Source: Pseudobutyrivibrio xylanivorans
GTDB taxonomy: Bacteria > Bacillota > Clostridia > Lachnospirales > Lachnospiraceae
Direction of reading: 5' to 3'
Assembly: GCF_008935055.1 (NCBI RefSeq)
Contig: NZ_CP043028.1
Span: 447,501-511,500, forward strand
DNA length: 64,000 nucleotides
The notes under the pieces are model-generated. The model was not told where the DNA came from. It worked only from the letters and a program-made list of their open reading frames with translations, and ran no database searches. Position numbers and translations under genes: made by a program. Shown one piece after another: positions 55,160 to 63,447 of the stretch; positions within the stretch are counted from its first letter, which is position 1; the number at the start of each line of letters is the position of its first letter.

Positions 55160-55318
55160 ATGTTTGATTGTAGTTTTTTCCAGGACCTTAAGGCCGACGG
55201 TATTAAAAAAGAATTGGTAGAAAGTATTCTCCAGCTTATATCAGAGCGTGAGGACAGAGTCCATGAGCAGGCTGCTTCCTGGGGTGTTTTTCTCACACCA
55301 AACACCTTTAATAGATAA
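55160..55318 (+). CDS. Small protein of 52 residues
   Basis: ATG 55160 follows GAGGAGGG (55145-55152) at ideal spacing. The product begins MFDCSFFQDLKADGIKKELV and ends GVFLTPNTFNR, with a predicted amphipathic helix (about 10-38) and no membrane segment. A strong terminator (55329-55371) starts 10 nt after the stop. The ribosome site and terminator together support a real gene. The family is not recognised. Confidence 0.65.
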   Translation: MFDCSFFQDLKADGIKKELVESILQLISEREDRVHEQAASWGVFLTPNTFNR

Positions 55319-55328
55319 TTAAATAACA

Positions 55329-55371
55329 AAGGCCTTGGAAGTACATCGTTTCGACGAATTTCCAAGGCCTT
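55329..55371. terminator. Bidirectional terminator
   Basis: AAGGCCTTGGAA/TTCCAAGGCCTT is a perfect 12-bp stem between convergent genes, with T-rich sequence on both sides. Confidence 0.85.
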
Positions 55372-55378
55372 ATTTAGA

Positions 55379-56230
55379 CTATCCTATATTAAATCTAGCC
55401 AGCGCCTTCTCCCAGCATTCATCTGGGACAATATACCATGGCTCCTGATAATCATTGATTCGCATAGCTTCATTAAGAACTGTGCCCTGAGAAAACTCAC
55501 CTGTCTTCAACAAATGAATCACCGAACGACACCAATATGGAGCATACTCCATCAACTTTGAAGCTCTGATTTCATCCTCAATAGCGGCCACGTCGATTGG
55601 TATGGTTATGAATGTAGTTTTCCATTCCTTACCTTCCGACTCAATAAGCATGTACTGCGCACTCCCCTTAATATTCAGCGGCACACCTACGGCACCTGGA
55701 TTGACGACAAGCTTCGTGTCATCCTTTATCACCTGCTGTACGTGAGTATGACCGCAAAAGACATACTTTTCTGAATAGCAGGCAATTGTCACTTCCGTTT
55801 CAAAAACACCTGGCAAAAGCTTTTGCTTATTGCTTTCTGCCGCACCGTGGCAAATAAGGACCGGCTCCATGCCTTCAATCTCAATTCGCTTTGAAATAGG
55901 CATAGACTCAAAGAACTCCAAATCCTCGTCGGTGACATTCTCATAACTATACTTTATGGCACCAACCGTTTTGTTGCCTCGTTTCCATTCGCACTCTGAG
56001 TTATACTTCCCATCAAGAAGATAATCCTCCTTATTTCCACGAATGAAAACACAATCATACTCTTCCCTTAACTGGTACAAAAGTTCAAGTGTACGTTGCG
56101 GGTTAGGGAATTCCCCAACGTAATCTCCCAAAAACCAGAAGCCCTCAACCCCACTTGCTTTTGCATGTTTCACGCACGCTGATAGTGCATGATAGTTTCC
56201 GTGAATATCCGACATTACAGCTATTCGCAT
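55379..56230 (-). CDS. Calcineurin-type metallophosphoesterase
   Basis: A 283-residue phosphoesterase with the five metal-binding motifs: AVMSDIHGNYHA, FLGDYVGE, IRGNKEDY, ICHGAA and CGHTHVQQ, then NPGAVGVPLN. It resembles the YfcE/YvnB-like group acting on phosphodiesters or phosphomonoesters. There is no signal peptide, so it is cytoplasmic. The substrate is unknown. Confidence 0.9.
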   Translation of the reverse strand: MRIAVMSDIHGNYHALSACVKHAKASGVEGFWFLGDYVGEFPNPQRTLELLYQLREEYDCVFIRGNKEDYLLDGKYNSECEWKRGNKTVGAIKYSYENVTDEDLEFFESMPISKRIEIEGMEPVLICHGAAESNKQKLLPGVFETEVTIACYSEKYVFCGHTHVQQVIKDDTKLVVNPGAVGVPLNIKGSAQYMLIESEGKEWKTTFITIPIDVAAIEDEIRASKLMEYAPYWCRSVIHLLKTGEFSQGTVLNEAMRINDYQEPWYIVPDECWEKALARFNIG

Positions 56231-56364
56231 AACCGACCTCCCGACTCAGTTTCTACTCCCCCACAGTTGAAACTGTTTTGATTATACTCGAAGTTTTTAA
56301 TTTATGCAACACTAATACTAATTTGAGTATTTTAGTTTCCATGATTTTTCAAATAAAAAATAAA

Positions 56365-56388
56365 GGCATTTCACAAAAGCGAAATGCC
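56365..56388 (-). terminator. Terminator of the Nudix hydrolase gene
   Basis: GGCATTTC/GAAATGCC preceded by an A-rich run on the plus strand. Confidence 0.8.
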
Positions 56389-56397
56389 CCATAATTC

Positions 56398-57000
56398 CTA
56401 TTCTTTTTCAGCTAATAAAAGCGCAAGTACATGCATTGCCTGTGGAAAATCTCCAGACTGAATCATCTCATCCATCTCCTGCCTCGAATATAGATGAACG
56501 TTTAGAAATTCTGTATCATCAAGATTCTGACCTGCCACCTTTTTACAATTCTTCGCCACAAAAATATTAGCATAATTATCTGCCATAGTAGCGTTTGATG
56601 GGATTTTTAGAAGAAATTTCCATTCATCAGATTCATATCCCGTCTCCTCAAGAAGCTCTCGCTTCGCTGCATCCAAAGTTGCCTCAACCTGTGCTTTTGT
56701 ATTACAGCTACCGTACTCCTTACCATCAAGTCTTTCTATTCCACCTGCGCAAAATTCTGCCGTCACTCTTTCTATTCCTTGACGGTATTGCTTGACACAG
56801 ATAAACTTTCCAGCTTCATCTGTTGCAACAATCACCACGTAATCTCTTCGGCTATAACTATAATACGGGCCAAAAATAGTCCCATCCGGGAGTTTATATT
56901 CACATTTTCTAAAGTCAATATATTCATCCTCTACGATATGTTCGCAGGACTTTAACTCCCACACTAATTCATCATCTGAATGCATCTTATGTCCCTCCAT
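56398..57000 (-). CDS. Nudix hydrolase (ADP-ribose pyrophosphatase type)
   Basis: A 200-residue protein with the Nudix box core AAKRELLEETGYESDEW (REL-EE-G), about 115-130, and the RQYRQGIERVTAEFCAGGIE segment typical of ADP-sugar pyrophosphatases (residues 72-92). It probably hydrolyses ADP-ribose or a similar nucleotide sugar in the cytoplasm. Confidence 0.88.
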   Translation of the reverse strand: MEGHKMHSDDELVWELKSCEHIVEDEYIDFRKCEYKLPDGTIFGPYYSYSRRDYVVIVATDEAGKFICVKQYRQGIERVTAEFCAGGIERLDGKEYGSCNTKAQVEATLDAAKRELLEETGYESDEWKFLLKIPSNATMADNYANIFVAKNCKKVAGQNLDDTEFLNVHLYSRQEMDEMIQSGDFPQAMHVLALLLAEKE

Positions 57001-57047
57001 CTCGCCAGATTATATCTTTATATATAAAATTCCTATTAGCATTCCTT

Positions 57048-57653
57048 CTATTCTGCTGTTCCAACAGATACAGATGAAGATGAAGAAGAATTTTCTCTAT
57101 CCTTGACCATATGCTGCAAAGTAATGAGTATAGCCACGACTTCCTTTTCCACATCTGGATTATAAATATCTACGCACCATTTATCGTGCAAGGATATCAT
57201 CTTTTGAGCAATTACAGCGATAATGTCATCATTTTTATCATATAACTCAAAATTTAGCCCTAAAATATTACCCCTAAGCTGCCATCCAAGTCCCTCAATA
57301 TTTGTAACATCCTTAACCAGATGAAAAATTTCATTTGAAAACTCAAAGTTTTTCCCATCCGCCATTTCAATAATATGTCTCTCATGAAGGGTGAATATTT
57401 TCTTCTCGATATGTGCCACCTGACTTCCATTAGCATCAGTTATATCAGTCTTATCATGCAATGAAGGAAATTTCGTCCTGGCACTGTAAACTACATTGTC
57501 ATTGCTATCAACTATATCTATTTCATGGTGAACTGTCACAACCTTAGAAACTGTAAATAACGAACGCACAGGTGTACCATAGCGTTCCACATTATTTACA
57601 TTGGCCTCTTCGCCAGCTTCTCTAAATCGATTTAACTTTGAAAAAACTCCCAT
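57048..57653 (-). CDS. LURP-one-related (tubby-like C-terminal fold) protein
   Basis: A 201-residue protein with the LOR/YxjI-type beta-barrel pattern: repeated short segments on oxidation- or phosphorylation-neutral motifs such as VSKVVTVHHEIDIVDSND, HIEKKIFTLHERHIIEMADG and AQKMISLHDKWCVDIYNPD. The start at 57653 is set by AGGAGG 7 nt upstream; a longer frame to 57695 lacks a site. The biological role of this family is not established. It lies just outside the element that ends at 57761. Confidence 0.75.
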   Translation of the reverse strand: MGVFSKLNRFREAGEEANVNNVERYGTPVRSLFTVSKVVTVHHEIDIVDSNDNVVYSARTKFPSLHDKTDITDANGSQVAHIEKKIFTLHERHIIEMADGKNFEFSNEIFHLVKDVTNIEGLGWQLRGNILGLNFELYDKNDDIIAVIAQKMISLHDKWCVDIYNPDVEKEVVAILITLQHMVKDRENSSSSSSVSVGTAE

Positions 57654-57720
57654 AGTGTATCCTCCTCGCAATATATGATGTACCACCAATTTCATCTTTT
57701 TAAATTATACAACGAAAAAA

Positions 57721-57746
57721 GGCAGTATCGCAAATACGATACTGCC
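57721..57746. terminator. Bidirectional terminator at the element border
   Basis: GGCAGTATCG/CGATACTGCC flanked by six A and six T. Confidence 0.85.
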
Positions 57747-57760
57747 TTTTTTGCATTAAA

Positions 57761-57772
57761 AGAGCGCGAGAC
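57761..57772. repeat. Distal attachment-site repeat (attR-like)
   Basis: AGAGCGCGAGAC is identical to the tRNA-Gly 3' end at 63530-63541. The match resumes as CTCGAA after a 4-nt gap, as in a decayed copy of the tRNA end. Confidence 0.65.
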
Positions 57773-57903
57773 CTCGAATATTGGGCGTGTTCGAAAACAC
57801 TAGTAAAAAGGAGGTTTGCAGGACTGTCAAAATCTGTTGTACCCCCTTTTAATTATTATGGAAAATGTACCAATAAAAATACTATAAATATGCGTTTGTT
57901 CGA

Positions 57904-57932
57904 TTGAGGATAAAGAACATTTGTGCTATATT
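57904..57932 (+). promoter_or_regulatory. Promoter of the type I toxin mRNA
   Basis: TTGAGG (57904-57909), a 17-nt spacer and TATATT (57927-57932). Transcription from about 57939 would give a structured leader of about 100 nt before the toxin start, as is usual for type I toxins. Confidence 0.6.
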
Positions 57933-58038
57933 TATCAGTGCAGTTTATCTGCAGAAAGTACCCATGACAGGGTGGTAGTCTCCCGAGCCTATATGGTGGT
58001 CTGAGCAATCAGTCACTAACGGAAGGGAGGTGGCGTCA

Positions 58039-58158
58039 GTGAGCGATTATGAAATCCTTATGATAGTGTTGCTAATTGTAGCATTGCCTCATACGGCTTG
58101 TAGTTCTCTCCTTGCGTTGCTTAACTTTCTCGACAAGAGAAATAAAAAGCGCAAATAA
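58039..58158 (+). CDS. Putative holin-like type I toxin, 39 residues
   Basis: A GTG start at 58039 follows GGGAGGTGG. The product MSDYEILMIVLLIVALPHTA is followed by a second hydrophobic stretch and a basic tail (KRNKKRK), the layout of the Hol_Tox/TxpA-like membrane toxins found beside antisense RNAs in Firmicutes. It would insert in the membrane when produced. The element's matching antisense promoter and terminators support it. Too short to be found by simple ORF length limits. Confidence 0.75.
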   Translation: MSDYEILMIVLLIVALPHTACSSLLALLNFLDKRNKKRK

Positions 58159-58162
58159 AAAT

Positions 58163-58259
58163 GCCTCTCCTGTCTGACCCACAGAAGAGGCTGTGCTCAT
58201 AATGAGCATGTAAGTTCTAAAACTCGTGGAGCATCCACTTTGGAGTGGGTGCTTTCTTT
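58163..58259 (-). ncRNA. Antisense RNA antitoxin of the type I locus
   Basis: A minus-strand promoter, TTGAAT (58289-58294), 17 nt and TATATT (58266-58271), would start RNA near 58259. It runs antisense to the toxin mRNA 3' end and ends at the hairpin GCCTCT/AGAGGC with CTGT/ACAG (58163-58191), followed by TTTTTATTT. The layout is like TxpA/RatA. Confidence 0.6.
58230..58253 (+). terminator. Terminator of the toxin mRNA
   Basis: AGCATCCACT/AGTGGGTGCT (10 bp with one G-U and one mismatch) followed by TTCTTTATTT. Confidence 0.7.
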
Positions 58260-58473
58260 ATTTATAATATAACATCATTTAGTGTCGAATTCAATTGGAA
58301 TAAAATATTGGCAGCGTAAATTTGTACTCGGAAATCACAGAAAAGACTATCCCTGTGTTTTTGTGACAAGAATTAGATTTGTGATTATCTTACTATTTTT
58401 CTATTCTAAAAGGAAGCCCTGCTCCGCAGCCCTCTGATTTTGGTTTAAAAGCCGTACTTTTTTGTACGACAAT

Positions 58474-58604
58474 TAATCCTTCGTTTGCTTGTTGATATTT
58501 TATCTGCCTTGAAATGGGTGTCAAGGACTTCAGCCTTCGGTGCGTAGCATCCTTGACTCCCATTTCTGGGCAGATACACTGTAAATCAAGCAAATGAAAG
58601 ATTA
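58474..58604 (-). ncRNA. Very long hairpin downstream of the ISLre2-type transposase
   Basis: About 42 bp pair over 131 nt. Stems from the outside in: TAATCYTTC.TTTGCTTG/CAAGCAAA.GAARGATTA (16-17 of 18), TATCTGCC/GGCAGATA, GAAATGGG/CCCATTTC, GTCAAGGA/TCCTTGAC (each perfect, 8 bp), with small internal loops and a 22-nt end loop. On the minus strand a hairpin GTCGTAC/GTACGGC plus TTTT follows at about 58449-58470 and may terminate it. It could be part of the insertion sequence end or a separate structured RNA. Confidence 0.5.
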
Positions 58605-58658
58605 GGTTTGTGCGAAGCACGTTTATTAAAGGCAACACCGTCAGGTGTTGTTTCCTTT

Positions 58659-60152
58659 TTACAGCTTTCCATTCAACATAAACAATAGCTGCTTACTATT
58701 TTGAACACTCATGCTTGAATGAATTGCCTCTGAATATTTACCGTATTCTCGCAATAGCTGACTTCTCTTGTTTTTTTCTGATGCCAGGACATCATTAGCA
58801 GTCAATATAACTTCTTTTGCCCCCGCTGCCATCGGCAGTTCTTCTTTTTGGAATTTTGCAAGTTCAAGCATGTCTTCATCGTTATAATAATACTCACGCA
58901 GACGAGCCATCTGATTTGCTCCATGTTTACTCCAACCCATCGCTTGCGTACTCATTCTACTAGATAACACATGATATACATGCCCTTCTGCCGAACAAGC
59001 CAACACTCCTTCATGTTTTCTTAAGCGATATTTAGCTGCCATCCAATTTGAACTTATGTAATCAGCTGATGCCGATATTTTTGCAAGTATATTTTCTGAG
59101 GAAGTGTATTCTTTTAATCTATCAACCAGTTTTAGAAAATCAGCATTTGTTTTGCTTCTTATCGTTTTATATATTTCAATCCTTACATCATCTTTAGAAT
59201 CCTTCATGTGTGAAATCATTCTAGAAACATGCTCTGATATATGAAATTCATCTAATACAAATGTTACATTGGCTAAACCTCTATATCCAGTTTTTATCCA
59301 TGCTCCTCCGTCAGCATTTATATATATTTTCTTTATTTTTTCTACATCATATGTTGCCTCTACATAATCAAAAACTTCCTTCCATAACTCTTTATTGTCC
59401 TGTTCATCTCCACGACAAAAATAGTGTGTTCCAACAAGTCTATTTCGTTTACTTCTCGGTGCTTCAGGCTCTATTCCTTCAAATACGTAGATAATCTTAT
59501 TAATAGAACCATTTAGCTTTCTGCCATAATCGTTGTACTCCAAATCACCACGCACATCCTTAAACTGGAGATGATAGTGATCCTCATCTGCATCTATATA
59601 TAAATAATCCACTTCCTTTTTAATTTCGGGAATCTGGAAATTCTTTGGGAATTTTGTTTTATGAAGCAGATTTTTTACAGTTGTTTTAGTAACCCCTTCA
59701 GGAATAGATGCTACCTCACCAGCCTTCCGATATGAAGTCTGAACAGCTTCACTATAAATGTTCGCCATAACGTCTTCTGTCATCTGCTGATTATCGCCTA
59801 GACCAATCAACTTATCTAACAGATAGCATAATTCTTCCTTCTCATCTGAATTAGTGTTCTTTGAAACGTATAGTGCTCTTGTAAAAGTAACTCTTCCAAG
59901 AGTTGTAAGAACCTGTCTCGCATCAGCTTTATGTTCAACATTCCATAGGCGTTTTCTCTTTGGTAATTCCTTTAGAAGTATATCCATTTCCTGCAACACA
60001 GATTGAATAAATAATCGTCCTAACTCATCTGTTTCCTTCTTAGTTGCAATGACCAATTCAGCTAAAGACTGTGGATTCTTATAAAAATCAATCTTAGCAT
60101 CATATAAATTTGTGATGAAAACATCTGCGAAATACTTTATAATTTCTTCCAT
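58659..60152 (-). CDS. ISLre2-family (UPF0236) transposase
   Basis: A 497-residue protein typical of the ISLre2/UPF0236 group: YLYIDADEDHYHLQFKD (likely first Asp), KKIYINADGGAWIKTG (next Asp, about 285), VLDEFHISEHV, and a Trp-Ser-Lys-His-Gly-Ala motif late in the protein (GWSKHGANQMARLR). The start at 60152 is chosen for GGGAGGATG 8 nt upstream; the frame upstream adds 14 residues without a site. The 3' side carries a hairpin GGCAACACC/GGTGTTGTT (58631-58652). I could not fix the element's terminal inverted repeats. Confidence 0.88.
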   Translation of the reverse strand: MEEIIKYFADVFITNLYDAKIDFYKNPQSLAELVIATKKETDELGRLFIQSVLQEMDILLKELPKRKRLWNVEHKADARQVLTTLGRVTFTRALYVSKNTNSDEKEELCYLLDKLIGLGDNQQMTEDVMANIYSEAVQTSYRKAGEVASIPEGVTKTTVKNLLHKTKFPKNFQIPEIKKEVDYLYIDADEDHYHLQFKDVRGDLEYNDYGRKLNGSINKIIYVFEGIEPEAPRSKRNRLVGTHYFCRGDEQDNKELWKEVFDYVEATYDVEKIKKIYINADGGAWIKTGYRGLANVTFVLDEFHISEHVSRMISHMKDSKDDVRIEIYKTIRSKTNADFLKLVDRLKEYTSSENILAKISASADYISSNWMAAKYRLRKHEGVLACSAEGHVYHVLSSRMSTQAMGWSKHGANQMARLREYYYNDEDMLELAKFQKEELPMAAGAKEVILTANDVLASEKNKRSQLLREYGKYSEAIHSSMSVQNSKQLLFMLNGKL

Positions 60153-60224
60153 AAAAAGAACATCCTCCCTTGTTTTATTGTTTTCGCAAATCAATAATTT
60201 ATCACAAAAGAGGATGTTCTTTTT
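60153..60224 (-). promoter_or_regulatory. Hairpin that can sequester the transposase ribosome binding site
   Basis: AAAAAGAACATCCTC (minus-strand leader) is a perfect 15-nt complement of GAGGATGTTCTTTTT, which holds the transposase Shine-Dalgarno and reaches the start codon. RNA entering from outside the element would fold and hide the site; RNA started inside the loop region would not. Confidence 0.6.
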
Positions 60225-60283
60225 TTATTTGTTTAATTTTCCGATAAAAATTTTACTCTAGCTAAAATATTACTGTCGCACTG

Positions 60284-60330
60284 TATATTTTCTTGGGCGA
60301 TTACCTTCCTAGTTCACCCAAGAAAATATA
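60284..60330. repeat. Perfect 14-bp inverted repeat with 19-nt loop
   Basis: TATATTTTCTTGGG and CCCAAGAAAATATA surround CGATTACCTTCCTAGTTCA. No T-tract follows, so it is not a usual terminator. It lies between the transposase gene and the 65-residue protein, perhaps an insertion-sequence end or operator. Confidence 0.55.
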
Positions 60331-60358
60331 TCTCCCTTAGATTGCTCAATTAAAAATA

Positions 60359-60375
60359 GCGGGGAACTTCCCCGC
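60359..60375 (-). terminator. Terminator after the 65-residue protein
   Basis: GCGGGGAA/TTCCCCGC with a one-base loop, followed on the minus strand by TATTTTTAATT. A weaker GC-rich hairpin (about 60383-60405) lies just upstream. Confidence 0.75.
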
Positions 60376-60505
60376 CAAAGATGGCCCTGGGTCTCTCGAC
60401 CAGCCCAAATGATATATCTACATGATAACATAAACTATTAGCAGTATATACACTAGATTTAATCAAACGTCGGAATAAATTTCTGGTAGTCTAGAACAGT
60501 AGTGA

Positions 60506-60703
60506 TTATACCCAACCACCTAAAGGAGCTCTCAGTAAAACAAACAAAAACAGACCACCAATACCAATAAATATTATTTTTATTATAATCTTCAAAAAAC
60601 GTATTATCGCATTATCAGTTTCTTTTATTTTTATAGTCAATCCTATTGCAAGTATTATGATAAAGAAAAGAAACACTAATATCATAATTGCAAATTCAGA
60701 CAT
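60506..60703 (-). CDS. Small membrane protein of 65 residues
   Basis: Two hydrophobic helices (about 4-25 and 35-58) separated by a polar KIKETDNA loop. A clear AAGGAGG site precedes the start. It lies inside the integrative element, between the transposase and the zinc-ribbon nuclease. No family is recognised. Confidence 0.65.
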   Translation of the reverse strand: MSEFAIMILVFLFFIIILAIGLTIKIKETDNAIIRFLKIIIKIIFIGIGGLFLFVLLRAPLGGWV

Positions 60704-60792
60704 AGCAATCCTCCTTAAATATTGATGGGCAATTATATATCCTCTTAATCAGCTTAATAGCATTCTATCAATGATTTGTGTATTTTTTAGGA

Positions 60793-62607
60793 TTAGATTT
60801 TTTGATTTACACCATTTACAGCTGGATGTACTTTTCTGCAAACAGGACATCTTTTTCCACTCAATAGATTTGTAGGCGTTATATCCCATGTATTATTACA
60901 TTTTAAACATCGAACCTTTAATTTTGTTTTTGCATTTACATATTTTCCTAGTACTTCGACGTTAATATTCTTATTTTTTATCTCAGATAAAAACTCCTCG
61001 TGAGTTTTTCTTTTATTGCCTGCACATTTGGGGCATCCAAATCCTAACAATAGACTTGAAGCCTCAGGATTCCACACAAAGCCACATTTTTTGCATCTAA
61101 CACTTATGTTATCACTAGATTTCGTATATTCTCCAATAACTTCTATATTTTCGTTGACATTATAAAGCTCCTGAATAAAAGATTCAGTACTTTTCCTCCT
61201 AGTGTTAGCTTGGGCTTCTCTACCACATTTTGAACAGCCTATTCCATTAAGAATTGTATATGGAAGAGTATGTGAAATTGTATTACATCGTTTACATTTT
61301 ACTTTTATTTTGGTCCTATTGTTTTGATATTTACCAAGAATAATAAGATTTGGATTTTTATCTTCAACAATACGTTTGAATTCCTCGGTAGATATTCTTT
61401 GAGATTTGGCTATCCTTTCTTGTCTACATATTTTACATCCACTTCCTCGCAGTAAAGAACCAGGTGTTGTTTCCCATATAACACCATGTTTCTTACACAT
61501 AGCTTTAATAGGGGTATGGTTGCCAACATAATCTCCCAACAATTTAATATTTGGATTTTTTTCCTCTAATTCTCTAAGCAATTGTTCATGAGATTTTCGC
61601 TGCTTTTCACTTCTTCGTTTTATAGCACATTTAGGACAGCCTAATCCACGTAGAATACTTGCTGGAATAACATCCCAATTATGACCGCAAATGAGACATT
61701 TTGCTCTTACCTTTGTTAACATATCCTTGTAGTCAGTAAGGATTTTTACAGGGATATCTCTGCGCTCTATCATTTCATTTAGCCTATCTTTTGTTAAAGT
61801 GCTTGCATTTGTGCGAGCTTCTTCGCATATATTATAAAAATCTTTATCTGATAAGGAATATGTTACACCCAAAGCATCACATAGTTTTATTAGCACATCC
61901 TTAACTAATCCTATATTTTCCTTTCTTCCAAAATTTGCAGTATATTTCCATACATTATTCGTTTGTTCATCTTTTTCGCATGCATCAAATATCTCAATAA
62001 GTTTTATATTTTTTGCGTTGCATCGTTTTATTTTTTCTATATCCTTTTCAGTTTTATTCTTATGCCAAGGCCATGCACCATATTCTACAGCCCATTTTTG
62101 AGAAGGTGAATAAATGTCAAGTTCTAAGTCAATAGCTGTTCTGTCTCTAGATAATAAATTTTCGTCACATATTTGCATAAGGGATAGGAAAAATATTTGT
62201 TCAACAAACGATGTGCCCGTATGTGCACATCTAGGACAGCCCGATCCTCTTTTTAAGCTTGAAGGAAGAACCATCCATTGATTTTGACAAATAGAACATC
62301 TGGCTAAAACTTTAGTATTGGAATTAACATATTTGCCAATAACCTCTACATTAGGATTATTTTCTTTTAGCTTATTAATGTAATCTGTTGCATTAACTCG
62401 ATGTTTTAATCCTCTGGCAGCATAACTGCATTTAGGGCAACCTCTACCTTTTAATAAATTTGTTGGAGTTGCCTCCCATATATGACCACAATTTACACAT
62501 TTAACAGAGATTTTATTTCGTGCACCTGTATATTTTCCAATTACCAGTATATTTTGTGTAACATTTGCTAATTTTTCTATGAATTCTTCCTGCGTAATTA
62601 TTTTCAT
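60793..62607 (-). CDS. Seven zinc-ribbon repeats with an inserted Vsr-like PD-(D/E)XK nuclease
   Basis: A 604-residue protein built of about seven 65-residue repeats: EEF(I)..L...N.N..VIGKY....TKI.V.C..CGH.W...P..LL.G.GCPKC. The Cys pairs C37/C40 and C57/C60 (repeat 1) and C104/C107 and C124/C127 (repeat 2) would bind zinc; one repeat has CKKH instead of CxxC. Between repeats 2 and 3 (about 131-215) is a nuclease-like domain: SFVEQIFFLSLM, DLELDIYSPSQKWAVEYGAWPWHKNK and KNIKLIEIFD, with E136, D164 and E175 placed like the catalytic residues of Vsr/MutH-type endonucleases. The repeats may recognise DNA and target the nuclease. It is in the tRNA-bound element and may be a defence or mobility factor; this is inferred. 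Confidence 0.75.
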   Translation of the reverse strand: MKIITQEEFIEKLANVTQNILVIGKYTGARNKISVKCVNCGHIWEATPTNLLKGRGCPKCSYAARGLKHRVNATDYINKLKENNPNVEVIGKYVNSNTKVLARCSICQNQWMVLPSSLKRGSGCPRCAHTGTSFVEQIFFLSLMQICDENLLSRDRTAIDLELDIYSPSQKWAVEYGAWPWHKNKTEKDIEKIKRCNAKNIKLIEIFDACEKDEQTNNVWKYTANFGRKENIGLVKDVLIKLCDALGVTYSLSDKDFYNICEEARTNASTLTKDRLNEMIERRDIPVKILTDYKDMLTKVRAKCLICGHNWDVIPASILRGLGCPKCAIKRRSEKQRKSHEQLLRELEEKNPNIKLLGDYVGNHTPIKAMCKKHGVIWETTPGSLLRGSGCKICRQERIAKSQRISTEEFKRIVEDKNPNLIILGKYQNNRTKIKVKCKRCNTISHTLPYTILNGIGCSKCGREAQANTRRKSTESFIQELYNVNENIEVIGEYTKSSDNISVRCKKCGFVWNPEASSLLLGFGCPKCAGNKRKTHEEFLSEIKNKNINVEVLGKYVNAKTKLKVRCLKCNNTWDITPTNLLSGKRCPVCRKVHPAVNGVNQKI

Positions 62608-62800
62608 CAGCTAACCCCTCAGCTATTAACTTTCTCTAATAAATATTATAATAAAAATAGTTCTAAAATATGAACACATAATATGTGTAGCTCTGGCACT
62701 CTGTGACAGATCGAGGGGATTGGGGCGTTTCCCCAACAAGCTATTTGCAAATCCTGTACAGGTTTGCCTTGCTTGCCACTACCCCAAATTCATCGAAAGC

Positions 62801-62871
62801 GTGTAGAGGTGTTGTAGGGGTGTTGTAGGGGTGTTGTAGGGTTTTTGTAAGATTCTTGTATGGTTTTTGTA
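62801..62871. repeat. Seven-unit array with exact 11-bp period (likely integrase arm sites)
   Basis: TTGTA recurs at 62812, 62823, 62834, 62845, 62856 and 62867, with GTGTA at 62801; the unit is near TTGTAGGGGTG and drifts to TTGTATGGTTT. The 11-bp period is not a multiple of three, so it is not protein-driven. The rest of 62608-62994 holds no gene I can support, only a small GGGG/CCCC hairpin near 62724. Confidence 0.6.
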
Positions 62872-62994
62872 CCTTTTTTCCATTTTCCGAATAAGCTATT
62901 GTAGAATCAGTTAAAAAGTTTGAAAGGCAGCGAGAAATTCGCTGTCTTTTTTCTGTGCGCACATTCAAATCACAAGAAAAGGAGAAAATGATAA

Positions 62995-63402
62995 TTGAAC
63001 ATTTTTCAAGAAGTCAAATATGTATGTGTTAATCATACTAAATCAGGCTTAAAAGAAGGCAATCGTACGCAGCCTTTATCTGATAAGGCTGTTGCTGTTT
63101 TAAAGGCTCAGCGTCGTACAAATCCCTTTGAAGAGTATGTATTCCTTTACAAGGCAGCACCACTTGTATCAAACACTATCAATCATCATTTGATGAGGAT
63201 ATGTGAACGAGCAGATGTGCCTTACATGTCTAGCCACAAGATAAGATTCTGGTCGGTAACTAACATGTATGCTAATGGAATGCAGCAAGCTGACATTCAG
63301 CGTATGGCGGGACATGCTGATCCAGCAACTACAGACCACTATAAGAGAGTATCACGCCTTGGTGATATCGACACTAATAGTTGGAATGAGATGTTTGGGT
63401 AA
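62995..63402 (+). pseudogene. Truncated tyrosine recombinase (integrase C-terminal part)
   Basis: About 135 residues of a phage-type integrase catalytic domain: NRTQPLSDKAVAVL, SSHKIRFWSVTNMYANGM (HxxR box), MAGHADPATTDHYKRV (the His and the Tyr nucleophile). The N-terminal arm-binding domain, the core-binding domain and the first catalytic Arg are missing, so it cannot act alone. It opens with TTG without a site in frame; the AGGAG at 62979-62984 serves a 14-codon frame instead. It is next to the tRNA whose 3' end is the integration target. Confidence 0.8.
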
Positions 63403-63447
63403 GCAAAAAAGAGTAAAAAAATAAGGGCTATAAGCCCAGAACAACGA

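Noticed and set aside
58393..58638. An 81-codon open frame after the transposase gene
   Set aside because: It runs through the long hairpin and has no ribosome binding site; its codons follow the stem pairing.
62741..62968. A 75-codon minus-strand open frame
   Set aside because: It is read through the 11-bp repeat array, whose period is not a multiple of three, and it has no convincing start site.
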